Below are positions 16,548-25,159 of a stretch of 64,000 nucleotides of DNA, piece after piece. Position numbers and translations under genes: made by a program. A model generated the notes under the pieces. The model saw nothing but the letters and a program-made list of their open reading frames with translations. It did no database searches and was not told the DNA's origin. The first letter of the stretch is position 1; each line of letters opens with the position of its first letter. Source of the stretch: Paraburkholderia rhizosphaerae (GTDB taxonomy: Bacteria; Pseudomonadota; Gammaproteobacteria; Burkholderiales; Burkholderiaceae); the NCBI RefSeq assembly GCF_004366595.1, contig NZ_SORE01000013.1, positions 124,001-188,000 of the forward strand. Direction: 5' to 3'.

Positions 16548-18923
16548 TCAATGATTTGACGCGGGACGGGGACGCGACACGCTATCAAGCAACTCATCCA
16601 GCACGTCGATTTCCAGTGGCTTCACGAGATGCGCATCGAAGCCCGCCGCGAGCGATTGCTCGCGGTCGCTTGACTGACCAAATCCGGACATCGCGACCAC
16701 ACGTGTGAGGGACAGTTTCGGATTCGAGCGCAGCTCGCGCAGCAGGCCAAAACCATCGACGTTGGGCATCGCGAGGTCGGTCAGCACCAGATGCGGCAGG
16801 TACGCCTTGGCCGCCGCTAGTGCGCCATTGCCGTCGTACGCGACGCGTGCCTCATGTCCTTTCATCTCGAGCAGCACGGCGAGACTGTCCGCGGAATCGC
16901 GATTGTCGTCGACCACCAGTACGCGTAGCCCTTCGCCGTTCACGGTGGTCGCGGTCGCAGGCAGCGTGTCGTCGTGATGGACCTCCACGCCGGGCGCGAG
17001 CGGCAACCGCACCGTGAATGTGCTGCCGCGCCCGCGTCCCGCGCTGGCCGCGACGATCGCACCGCCATGCAGCTCGACGAGCGAGCGGCACAGCGTGAGT
17101 CCGATGCCGAGGCCCGTGTCGGTCGGGTTCTGCGCATGGCCCTCCTGCGTGAACAAATCGAAGATCGAATCTAGCGCGCTCTGCGCAATGCCGCGTCCCT
17201 GGTCCTTCACACGCACCACGACGGAGCGGCGCTCGGTCGCGACGTGGATTGAAATCTGCGTGCCGTTCGGGGAAAACTTCGATGCGTTGTTCAACAGGTT
17301 CTGCAGCACCTGCACGAGGCGGGTCAGATCGCCGCGCACCACCAGCGGCGTGGCCGGCATGACGACGCGAATCGTCTGGCCACGTGCGTCGGTGAACGGG
17401 CGCGCGGCTTCGACGCTGCGTGTGACGACATCCTGCACATCGACGGACGCGATGCGCAGTTCGATCTTGCCGGTCGTAATACGGCCGATGTCGAGCAGAT
17501 CGTCGACAAGGCGCGTCAGGTGGCCGATCTGCCGGTCGATCACATCGCGGCATTGGCGCAGCAGCGGATCGCTGTTCGGCGCGATCTGCATCGCGCTGAC
17601 CGCGTTACGCACCGGCGCAAGCGGATTGCGCAGTTCGTGTGCGAGGGTGGCGAGAAACTCGCTCATGCGGCGGCTCGACACCTCGAGTTCCTCAAGCCGT
17701 TTTCGTTCGCTCATGTCACGCGTGACCTTCGCGAAGCCGAGCAGATGTCCGGTGGTGTCGCGCACCGCGGTGATCACGACGTTGGCCCAGAACATCGAAC
17801 CGTCTTTGCGTACACGCCAGCCTTCGTCTTCGACGCGGCCGAAGCGCGCGGCAATTTCGAGTTCGCGCTGCGGCTTGAGCGCGGCGTTGTCGTCAGCGCT
17901 ATAGAACACCGAGATGTGCCGGCCGACGATCTCGTCGCGCCGATAGCCTTTGATCTGCATCGCGCCCGCGTTCCATGTCGCGACATGGCCATTCGCATCC
18001 AGCATGAAAATCGCGTAGTCCTTCACGGACTCGACCATCAGACGGAAACGTTCCTCGCTTTGCCGTAACGTCTCCTCTTGCGCGCGCCGTGCGGTGACGT
18101 CGCGCGTGACCTTCGCGAAGCCGCGCAAGCGCCCGTCCTCGCCGCGCAGCGCGGTGATCACGACATTCGCCCAGAACTTCGTGCCGTCCTTGCGAATGCG
18201 CCAGCCTTCGTCCTCGAGCCGGCCGAACTGTTCCACCAGCACCAGTTCGCGGTCGGGCTTGCCGGCGGCTTTATCTTCGGCCGAGTAAAACGTTGAAAAA
18301 TGTCGTCCGATGATCTCGTCAGGGCGATAACCCTTGATGTGCTGTGCGCCTGCGTTCCAGCTGATGACATTGCCGCGCCGGTCGAGCATGAAAATCGCGT
18401 AGTCCTGGATGTCCTGGACGATTTGCGCAAAGCGTTCGGTGCCCGGGTCGATGAGTTGCGCATCGTCGATATCCGACATCGGTTCGCGCGGTGTAAAGAT
18501 GCAGTTGAAGCCCGCTAGTTCGCCTGCCGGGTCTGTTGACGCGGCGATCGACACGCCGGCGCGTATTGGCATGCCGCCATTGCAATGCAACCGGCGTTCG
18601 CCGTCGACGCGCCCCTGATATGCGGCGCTGCTCAGATCGCGCTGCGCAAGCGCGTCCGCGGCAAGCCCACCCTCGGCCGCTGCGCCGGCGTAGAGGAACG
18701 ATAGGTGTCGTCCCGTCGCATCGGCGCGGGTATGGCCGGTCAGGCGCTCGGCCCCAACGTTCCAGCCGATCACGATGCCGTCGCGATCGAGGATGGCCAG
18801 CGCGCAATGATCGATCGATTCGACGAGGCTTTTGAAGAGCGCGTCATTCGATGAAGTCGCGGCTTGCGGCGAACACGGGTTGTCGCCGGCGACATATGCG
18901 GTTTTCCGGTCGCGGGTTGTCAT
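16548..18923 (-). CDS. Hybrid sensor histidine kinase with three PAS domains
   Basis: 791 residues: PAS1 at about 33-145, PAS2 at 165-280, PAS3 at 292-408, HisKA with phospho-acceptor H429 (LAHELRNPLAPV), HATPase at 530-645 (N box NLLNNASKF, G boxes DQGRGIA and TGLGIGLT), and a C-terminal receiver at 667-785 with D716 (LVLTDLAMPNVDG). PAS2 and PAS3 are near-copies of each other, each carrying W-NAGA-IKGYR-DEI-GRH and EGWR-RKDG-FWANVVITA, so they arose by internal duplication. No membrane helices are seen, so it is cytoplasmic. There is no DNA-binding output partner next to it, so phosphate probably goes to an unlinked Hpt protein or regulator. Confidence 0.94.
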   Translation of the reverse strand: MTTRDRKTAYVAGDNPCSPQAATSSNDALFKSLVESIDHCALAILDRDGIVIGWNVGAERLTGHTRADATGRHLSFLYAGAAAEGGLAADALAQRDLSSAAYQGRVDGERRLHCNGGMPIRAGVSIAASTDPAGELAGFNCIFTPREPMSDIDDAQLIDPGTERFAQIVQDIQDYAIFMLDRRGNVISWNAGAQHIKGYRPDEIIGRHFSTFYSAEDKAAGKPDRELVLVEQFGRLEDEGWRIRKDGTKFWANVVITALRGEDGRLRGFAKVTRDVTARRAQEETLRQSEERFRLMVESVKDYAIFMLDANGHVATWNAGAMQIKGYRRDEIVGRHISVFYSADDNAALKPQRELEIAARFGRVEDEGWRVRKDGSMFWANVVITAVRDTTGHLLGFAKVTRDMSERKRLEELEVSSRRMSEFLATLAHELRNPLAPVRNAVSAMQIAPNSDPLLRQCRDVIDRQIGHLTRLVDDLLDIGRITTGKIELRIASVDVQDVVTRSVEAARPFTDARGQTIRVVMPATPLVVRGDLTRLVQVLQNLLNNASKFSPNGTQISIHVATERRSVVVRVKDQGRGIAQSALDSIFDLFTQEGHAQNPTDTGLGIGLTLCRSLVELHGGAIVAASAGRGRGSTFTVRLPLAPGVEVHHDDTLPATATTVNGEGLRVLVVDDNRDSADSLAVLLEMKGHEARVAYDGNGALAAAKAYLPHLVLTDLAMPNVDGFGLLRELRSNPKLSLTRVVAMSGFGQSSDREQSLAAGFDAHLVKPLEIDVLDELLDSVSRPRPASNH

Positions 18924-19350
18924 CAGGTCTATCGGATTTCAAATATCGGATGAAAGTGGACGCTGGTTATCTTATGCCAATCGGGGGATAAGTAAGGTGT
19001 CGCAAGACACGCGCCCACTACGAGACCCGGGCCCAGCAGATTTTGTACCTGGATCGCCGGGCGACGCGATGCGTCAGGCTTGCTTTCGAGACGGGAGCTT
19101 GCGGAGATGGGAGAGGTTCGAACGGAGGACGTTTGCTGCGGCAGCGTAGATAACACATCGCTCTATGCGCGTCGCAACACTGAGGGACTGTGAAAATCCG
19201 TTTCGGGAAGTGCTTGAAGATCGCAGCTTCGGGATGCAACTGGCGGCGGCGCTTGAGACGCGCGAAGGAGGAACGGCCAAAGACGACGGACGAGCCGGCG
19301 CGCGATTCACGAATCCCGAATGCGCGCGCCGGCTACTGCGACATCGACGA
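18924..19350. other. Gene-free stretch between hybrid kinase and lipoprotein
   Basis: About 430 bp. Several short overlapping open frames exist on both strands, none with family-like sequence or a credible ribosome site. It should contain the promoter of the hybrid kinase near 18930-19000, but no clear -35/-10 pair could be picked. It marks the left edge of the lower-GC accessory patch. Confidence 0.4.
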
Positions 19351-20028
19351 TTAGTGGCTAGCCCACCACTCGGTCGCTTTTTGCTTGTCCCACGCGGGCA
19401 GCACGTCACGCTCGATCGATGCATTGCTTAGCGCGGGGAAATCCTTTTTGAAATCCGTCACGTCGCGGTCGAACTGGTCCGACACGCTGACGTCCCACGT
19501 GCCGCCGCTAAAGCCCGTCGCCGCCTGATCAAGCAGCGGGATGACCGGCCCTGCGCGCAACTCGCCGTCCTTGCGCTCGACGACCGTCGCATCGATGTGC
19601 CCAAGATACACGATCGAATTCGGCTTGATTTCGATGCTCTCGTGAAGCGGCGTGAAGAACATGCCGTGGAACGGGAAGATGCCGCTCTGGCCCGTGATGC
19701 CGCGAATGACATATTTTCCGGGCGCCAGCGGGAGGCGAACGAAATAATGATTGCCGAAGTCGCTGGTGGTCGTTGCCTGGTCATCGAATTTGAAATTCAG
19801 GCGGTCCGCGCGGGAATCGGCGGCGCCGCGTTCGAGGTGAACGACGATCGGGCTGGGTTGGTAGCTGGTGTGGTATGCGTTCTTGAGGGTGACCGTCATC
19901 AGCGCGTAGGAGTTCTTCGTTGTGTCGACGGAACTGGATGATATCGATGGCGACATGTTGGCGACGGTGGCGCAACCGGAAGTCAATAGCGTGCCAACGA
20001 GGGCAAGAATGGCGATGTAGTGTCTCAT
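19351..20028 (-). CDS. Lipoprotein of unknown function
   Basis: 225 residues, starting MRHYIAILALVGTLLTSGC: a short signal peptide and a good lipobox, so it is lipid-anchored. The mature part contains MTVTLKNAYHTSYQP, then a beta-rich segment with HYFVRLPLAPGKYVIRGITG at about residues 97-116. That L-x-P-G-x-Y pattern is common in secreted beta-sandwich lipoproteins, but no named family was recognised. Base composition is lower in GC than the flanking core genes. It may belong to the accessory patch ending at tRNA-Ser, although it is on its own transcript. Confidence 0.8.
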   Translation of the reverse strand: MRHYIAILALVGTLLTSGCATVANMSPSISSSSVDTTKNSYALMTVTLKNAYHTSYQPSPIVVHLERGAADSRADRLNFKFDDQATTTSDFGNHYFVRLPLAPGKYVIRGITGQSGIFPFHGMFFTPLHESIEIKPNSIVYLGHIDATVVERKDGELRAGPVIPLLDQAATGFSGGTWDVSVSDQFDRDVTDFKKDFPALSNASIERDVLPAWDKQKATEWWASH

Positions 20029-20560
20029 TGCTTTGTCGGAGGGGCAGTGTTTTATAGGTTTGGCCCAAAGGTCGTCTGGCGACTCTGGGTATCGCTCTGC
20101 GTCGATATGCTGTTTGAATCATGCGTGACGCGGCGCATGCCACGTAAACGACATGAAAATGACAAACTTGAGGGGCTTGCTGCGTAAGGTGTTGTCCACG
20201 ATCACAGACGCTATTGCGGATGGACAGGGACATACGTTGCACGCTCGCCGGCCGGATAATGTCGGAACGCTGGTTCGTCGCTCACCGGTGCAGTCCGTTT
20301 GATATCGGCACGCCGGCGCGTGGTCACCTCGGGCACGATTGAGCCTGGAGCAAATGAGCGAATATCGAGCTCCACAAAGTAAAACGACAGACACCAGTTC
20401 GTCGCTTACCAGGAATACGGATTCGCTTCTTATCTTTCAGATGTACAGGATCGCGAATCAATTGAATTCGACCGGTTGATTCAGAACCGTTCACCATTGC
20501 GAACAATGGCAAACGGCTCCAGTTCGGATCACGAACTGAGGTCTTTCGACCCGAACCGCT
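20029..20560. other. Intergenic region between lipoprotein and C58 protease genes
   Basis: About 530 bp of lower-GC DNA. The only coding candidate is a 49-codon plus-strand ORF at 20153-20302 (MKMTNLRGLLRKVLSTITDA...), with no clear ribosome site and no known family. No hairpin followed by a T run was found on the minus strand just below 20560, where the protease transcript should end. Nothing else is recognised. Confidence 0.4.
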
Positions 20561-21157
20561 TTAAAACAACCTCGTCAGCTTGTAGAGATTCACTTCGGTG
20601 ACTTTGTAGCTGTCGAAGTTGTCCTTCAGCAAGCCCGGAAACTTCGTCAGCGCGTCATTGCCGGAGTACCTCCATGTCCCGTAGTTCGGGTCGAACAATG
20701 CCCATTCACTGCCGCGTTTGGTCACAGCCATCGCGTGCCGGCCGCCGGCGAGAGAAATAATCAACAGACCGTAGTAGTCGTCCGCCTTGCTTAACAACGC
20801 AGCGGCAATCGCCATCGACTTGCTCTTCGATACTCCAGCGTGCGAACTGACCGCTCCGTCGGCTTGCGTATCGCGCGCCGCATCGAACTGGCCGTTGGAA
20901 AGCATGACCACGCCATTTGCAATGTTGTTGTCGCCGGACGCGCCGCTCAGGAACTGATTGCCACGATCGGCATGAGTGATCAACGCCTCGTGGGCCGTCG
21001 TCCCTTGACCGAGCGCGATCGCGGCTGCGCTTGCGCCGCCCGATTCACACGACCGTACCCACGTCATCGTCAGTCCCCAGCACGCGCCGTTTTTCAACGT
21101 ACTGGTCATGCCTCTCAGGAGATTAGCTTGCCTGAAGCTAAATGTTGGTTGCTCCAT
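20561..21157 (-). CDS. YopT/AvrPphB-like cysteine protease (peptidase family C58)
   Basis: 198 residues. The C58 catalytic triad is visible: C26 in NGACWGLTMTW, H141 in GGRHAMAV and D156 in ALFDPNYG. Spacings of 115 and 15 residues match AvrPphB (C98, H212, D227) and are close to YopT (C139, H258, D274). Known members are type III effectors that cleave host or membrane-linked proteins at lipidated or internal sites. The ATG at 21157 follows GAGG at good spacing and leaves only 25 residues before the Cys; an open frame continues upstream (possible ATGs at 21181 and 21355). No secretion genes lie in the window, so delivery and target are unknown. GC is lower than in neighbouring core genes. Confidence 0.85.
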   Translation of the reverse strand: MEQPTFSFRQANLLRGMTSTLKNGACWGLTMTWVRSCESGGASAAAIALGQGTTAHEALITHADRGNQFLSGASGDNNIANGVVMLSNGQFDAARDTQADGAVSSHAGVSKSKSMAIAAALLSKADDYYGLLIISLAGGRHAMAVTKRGSEWALFDPNYGTWRYSGNDALTKFPGLLKDNFDSYKVTEVNLYKLTRLF

Positions 21158-21441
21158 CGTATCCTCGTTGTATCGGTGCATTCGGATCGATCGGTCCAGT
21201 GGGACCCGGATGCGGTTGCACGCGCGATGATATGCGCGTATGAACCATTCGTGCCATGTGGCGTTTTCCACGCTCCAGGAACAGGACAACAGCCGATCCG
21301 CCGTTTCTATTCCTTTGCCGGCCGAAAGACGCTCCGACAGGTGGTATTCAGACATCTGTCCGGTTGAACACCGCTTTCGCCGGACCCGGGCGTGAGGTTT
21401 CTCGTTTAAACCTCGCGTAATCAGGCCTCGAGTTTGCGTCA

Positions 21442-21880
21442 TCACGATTCGAAAAGCTCTTCCGACACGCCGTCTGATAAAACGCGGTCATCTGACGCAG
21501 AATTTGGTTTTCCAAACAACATCGAATATCCGCAAATGCGCCGAACGCCTGAAGCAGGATGCCTTCGTCGTGCAGGGGTGTTCTTATCGATGTGTTCGGT
21601 TAGGCTTTCGAAGTCAGCGCCGCGATCCTGCAGGCGTTCAACGATGCTGAAGCGGTATCGAGCAATCAAGCAATGCAACCGAGCTTGCAGACGATGAGCG
21701 TGTCGCCGCGCGCGAGGTTTCGGGGAAGTTTGTTTAGGACCGGTCGCGACGAAAATAGCGCCCGGCTGCTTTTCTTCGAGAATCGGTTCGACCCTTGCCT
21801 GGGTCAGTTCAGTGTGTCGGGTTCAGCACGCGTTTCTTGTTCTGTTCTTGTATTGATACAAGCGCATAGCCGATTTTCAT
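21442..21880 (-). pseudogene. Decayed serine recombinase (resolvase/invertase) remnant
   Basis: Reading the minus strand from ATG 21880 gives MKIGYALVSIQEQNKKRVLN and then a stop, close to the MKIGYARVSTQEQN start of Tn3/Pin-type recombinases. Further on, other frames give GDTLIVCKLG (family: GDTLVVWKLDRLG), ERLQDRGADFESLTEHIDKNTPA (family: LEERGIGFRSLTEAIDTTTP) and GILLQAFGAFADIR (family: LVFHIFGALAEFER). The order is right, but at least two or three frame changes and a deletion in the N-terminal half separate the pieces, and the catalytic Ser is followed by a broken domain. It cannot make an active enzyme. It lies between the C58 gene and tRNA-Ser, as expected for a relic of the mobile element that brought the patch. 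Confidence 0.88.
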
Positions 21881-21927
21881 TGTCCGCACCAAAGCGGCAA
21901 CGTGCTGTCGTACAGGGCAAATCAAAT

Positions 21928-21953
21928 GGGAAACACTGCGGGGAAACACTGCG
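21928..21953. repeat. 13-bp direct tandem duplication
   Basis: GGGAAACACTGCG occurs twice head to tail at 21928-21940 and 21941-21953, between the recombinase relic and the tRNA gene. Confidence 0.8.
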
Positions 21954-21989
21954 GAGCCATCGCGCGAAACACGCAACAGGCGATATCAC

Positions 21990-22080
21990 TGGCGGAAAGG
22001 GTGGGATTCGAACCCACGGTACGGTATAACCGTACACCGGATTTCGAGTCCGGCGCATTCGACCACTCTGCCACCTTTCC
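21990..22080 (-). tRNA. tRNA-Ser (anticodon CGA)
   Basis: 91 nt including an encoded CCA. The acceptor stem pairs GGAAAGG (from 22080) with CCTTTCC (to 21994), followed by discriminator G and CCA at 21992-21990. The anticodon arm reads GGACT-CGA-AATCC, so it decodes UCG serine codons. A long variable arm (TGTACGGTTATACCGTAC) marks it as class II, and the T loop GGTTCGAATCC is intact. It lies about 200 bp downstream of serS on the same strand. Its 3' side borders the accessory patch, a common integration point for islands. Confidence 0.97.
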
Positions 22081-22277
22081 TTGGGATTCTGCGGGAGCTT
22101 GAAGCGAGACCTTCACAGCGCTTCAAGGCAAGTACTTGACCTGCTACTGATGAGCTATTTGGGACGCTTCGCCAAGCGGGTCGCTGCTCGGCGAAGCGAA
22201 GATTATAGAACAGTTGAATCGGGTTTCCAAGCTTTTTTGTGCCGCCCCGAGCAATCAGATCGAACGCATCAAAGGCC

Positions 22278-23576
22278 TCAACCCGCAGCCGGCACTTCCA
22301 ACCGCTCGATCCCACCCAGATAAGGCCGCAACACGACCGGCACCGTCACCGAACCATCCGCATTCTGGAAGTTCTCCAGCACCGCGACCAGTGTGCGCCC
22401 GACCGCGAGCCCCGATCCGTTCAACGTATGCACAAGCTCCGGCTTGCCCTGCGCATTGCGGAACCGCGCCTGCATCCGCCGCGCCTGAAACGCCTCGGTA
22501 TTCGAACAGCTCGAGATCTCGCGATAAGTGTTCTGCGCGGGCAGCCACACTTCGAGGTCGTAAGTCTTCGCCGCCGAGAACCCCATATCGCCCGTGCAAA
22601 GCGTAAGCACCCGATACGGCAACTCGAGCTTCTGCAGAATCGTTTCCGCATGCACGACCATCTGCTCAAGCGCGTCATACGACGTCTCCGGCGCGACGAT
22701 CTGCACCATCTCGACCTTATCGAACTGGTGCTGGCGAATCATCCCGCGCGTATCGCGCCCATACGATCCCGCCTCCGAACGGAAGCACGGCGAATGCGCG
22801 GTCAGCTTGATCGGCAGCGCATTCGCATCGACGATGCTGTCACGCACGGTGTTAGTCAGCGAAATCTCCGACGTCGAGATCAGATACTGCGTGACCGTAT
22901 TCTCGCCGCCGCCCTTTTCGACGCGGAACATATCGTCCGCGAACTTCGGCAGTTGGCCGGTGCCGTACAGAATCTCCGGATTCACGATGTAAGGCGTATA
23001 GATTTCCGTATACCCGTGCTGCTGCGTATGCGTGTCGATCATGAACTGCGCAAGCGCACGATGCAGCCGCGCAATCGGCCCACGCAGCATCGTGAAGCGC
23101 GCGCCGGCCAGCTTCGCGCCGGTTTCGAAATCGAGGCCCAGCGGCGTGCCGACATCGACATGGTCTTTCACGTCGAAGTCGAACTGACGCGGCGTGCCCC
23201 AGCGGCGCGCCTCGACATTGCCAGTTTCATCGTTGCCCACCGGCACGCTCTCGTGCGGCACGTTCGGCACGCCGAGCATCAGGTCCGACAGGCGGCTCTG
23301 AATCACTTCCAGCTGCACCGCCGATGCCTTCATCTCGTCGCCCAGCCCGCTCACTTCGGCCATCACCGCCGACGTGTCCTCGCCGCGCCCTTTCATCGCG
23401 CCAATCTGCTTCGACAAGCTATTGCGGCGTGCCTGCAACTCTTCGGTGCGGGTCTGAATCGCGCGGCGCTCCGCTTCAAGCGAGGAGAACGCAGCGACGT
23501 CGAGGGTATAGCCGCGGCCGGCGAGGCGTTTCGCGACGCCGTCAAGATCTTTGCGCAGCAACTGGATGTCGAGCAT
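22278..23576 (-). CDS. serS: Serine--tRNA ligase
   Basis: 432-residue class II aminoacyl-tRNA synthetase that charges tRNA-Ser (and tRNA-Sec where present). It starts MLDIQLLRKDLDGVAKRL (ATG at 23576). The N-terminal two-helix coiled-coil arm spans about residues 30-100 and reads the tRNA long arm. Motif 2 is FRSEAGSYGRDTRGMIRQHQF at about residues 270-290, and motif 3 is GSGLAVGRTLVAVLENFQ near the C-terminus. Length and motifs are normal. It is preceded by rarA about 105 bp upstream, the order common in proteobacteria, and followed by tRNA-Ser(CGA), one of its substrates. Confidence 0.98.
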   Translation of the reverse strand: MLDIQLLRKDLDGVAKRLAGRGYTLDVAAFSSLEAERRAIQTRTEELQARRNSLSKQIGAMKGRGEDTSAVMAEVSGLGDEMKASAVQLEVIQSRLSDLMLGVPNVPHESVPVGNDETGNVEARRWGTPRQFDFDVKDHVDVGTPLGLDFETGAKLAGARFTMLRGPIARLHRALAQFMIDTHTQQHGYTEIYTPYIVNPEILYGTGQLPKFADDMFRVEKGGGENTVTQYLISTSEISLTNTVRDSIVDANALPIKLTAHSPCFRSEAGSYGRDTRGMIRQHQFDKVEMVQIVAPETSYDALEQMVVHAETILQKLELPYRVLTLCTGDMGFSAAKTYDLEVWLPAQNTYREISSCSNTEAFQARRMQARFRNAQGKPELVHTLNGSGLAVGRTLVAVLENFQNADGSVTVPVVLRPYLGGIERLEVPAAG

Positions 23577-23681
23577 GACGAGGGGGAAGTTCGTTGTGTG
23601 AAGCTGCGATTTTAGCGCACCGGCGTGAACGGCCGATGTGCACGCGCACCGCCCCCGCGCGAGCGGCAAAGGCGGCGCGGC

Positions 23682-24995
23682 TCAGCCCTTCTTCGGCTTG
23701 TGCTCGCTGCGCCATGCGTCGTCGAGTTCGGCGAGGCGCGCGAGCTTCTCGCCAATCTTCCCCTCGAGCCCGCGCGGCGTCGGGCGGTACCAGTGCGGCT
23801 CGCGCATCCCGTCCGGCAAATAGGTCTCGCCGGCCGCATACGCGTCCGGTTCGTCATGCGCATAGCGGTACTCGTGGCCATAGCCGAGCTCTTTCATCAG
23901 CCGCGTCGGCGCGTTGCGCAAATGAATCGGCACCGCGCGCGACTGGTCCTTGCCGACGAATGCGCGCGCCTCGTTATAAGCCATATAGCCCGCGTTCGAT
24001 TTCGGCGCGATCGCCATGTAGATAATGGCCTGCGCAAGCGCAAGCTCGCCCTCCGGCGAACCAAGGCGCTCGTAAGTTTCGGCCGCATCGAGCGCGATGC
24101 GCGCGGCACGCGGGTCCGCGATACCAATGTCTTCCCACGCCATGCGCACGATGCGGCGCGCGAGATAACGCGGATCCGCGCCGCCGTCGAGCATCCGGCA
24201 GAACCAGTACAGCGCGCCGTCCGGATTGCTGCCGCGTACCGACTTGTGCAACGCACTGATCTGGTCGTAAAACGCGTCGCCGCCCTTGTCGAAGCGGCGC
24301 AGATTTTCCGCGAGCGCGCTGCCGAGCAGCGCGCCGTCGATTTCGGTGGTCTTCTGCTGGGCCGCTGCCCGCGCGACGATCTCGAGATTGTTCAGCAGCT
24401 TGCGGCCGTCTCCGTCCGCGGAACCGATCAGCGCGCCGCTTGCTTCGTCAGTGAACGCGAGGCCGCCCAGTTCCTGCTGCGCACGTTCGAGCAGTTCACG
24501 CAGTTCGTCCGCATCGAGGCTCTTCAGCACGTACACTGCCGCGCGCGACAGCAATGCACTGTTCACCTCGAACGATGGATTCTCGGTCGTCGCACCGACG
24601 AACACGAACAACCCCGATTCGACGTGCGGCAAAAACGCGTCCTGCTGGCTCTTGTTGAAACGATGCACTTCATCGACAAACACCAGCGTCTGCCGCCCAT
24701 GCGCACGATGCACCTGCGCGACCTCGACCGCTTCACGAATATCCTTCACGCCCGACAGCACCGCCGACAACGCGATGAACTCCGCATCAAACGCATCCGC
24801 CATCAGCCGTGCGAGCGTGGTCTTGCCGACGCCGGGCGGTCCCCAAAGGATCATCGAATGCGCCTCGCCGGACTCGAACGCGACGCGCAGCGGCTTGTTC
24901 GGACCCAGCAGATGCTTCTGGCCGATCACTTCATCGATGGTGCGCGGCCGCAGACGTTCGGCGAGCGGAACATTGGCACGGGTTTCTTCGAACAT
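23682..24995 (-). CDS. rarA: Replication-associated recombination protein A (AAA+ ATPase)
   Basis: 437-residue clamp-loader-like ATPase (RarA/MgsA, WRNIP1 family) that acts at stalled replication forks. Walker A GPPGVGKT is at residues 52-59, Walker B is LVFVDEVHRFNK at about 110-121 and sensor 1 is GATTENPSF. The C-terminal half contains the RarA-specific helical and tetramerisation region (SVRGSNPDGALYWFCRML, MAWEDIGIADPRA). The ATG at 24995 (MFEETRANVPLAERLRP) is the family start. In many proteobacteria lolA lies immediately upstream; here lolA is more than 5 kb away because of an insertion. Confidence 0.97.
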   Translation of the reverse strand: MFEETRANVPLAERLRPRTIDEVIGQKHLLGPNKPLRVAFESGEAHSMILWGPPGVGKTTLARLMADAFDAEFIALSAVLSGVKDIREAVEVAQVHRAHGRQTLVFVDEVHRFNKSQQDAFLPHVESGLFVFVGATTENPSFEVNSALLSRAAVYVLKSLDADELRELLERAQQELGGLAFTDEASGALIGSADGDGRKLLNNLEIVARAAAQQKTTEIDGALLGSALAENLRRFDKGGDAFYDQISALHKSVRGSNPDGALYWFCRMLDGGADPRYLARRIVRMAWEDIGIADPRAARIALDAAETYERLGSPEGELALAQAIIYMAIAPKSNAGYMAYNEARAFVGKDQSRAVPIHLRNAPTRLMKELGYGHEYRYAHDEPDAYAAGETYLPDGMREPHWYRPTPRGLEGKIGEKLARLAELDDAWRSEHKPKKG

Positions 24996-25159
24996 GGCGT
25001 TTGGGATAATCTCGGCTTTTTCGGCGCAAACTGAGCAAGTTCGCCAACATGGTCGCATTATGACAGCCGCCGCCCGGCGACTGCGTGCGAGTCCATCCGG
25101 CCGGGTCCATCCGGCATCGCGCGCAAGCGTCACGACAAAGACAGAGAGGAAGACACCCA

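Noticed and set aside
19018..19431. Short frames on both strands between hybrid kinase and lipoprotein
   Set aside because: None has a ribosome site or recognisable domain, and they overlap one another.
19351..22080. Search for a direct repeat of the tRNA-Ser 3' end as the far boundary of an island
   Set aside because: No copy of the tRNA 3' sequence was seen by eye in the accessory patch, so island ends are not annotated.
25000..25159. Possible TPP riboswitch before the NCS1 permease
   Set aside because: A CTGAG-like string is present near 25030, but the conserved GGGGTGC and CCTGA...GGATAATGCC elements of the THI box are absent.
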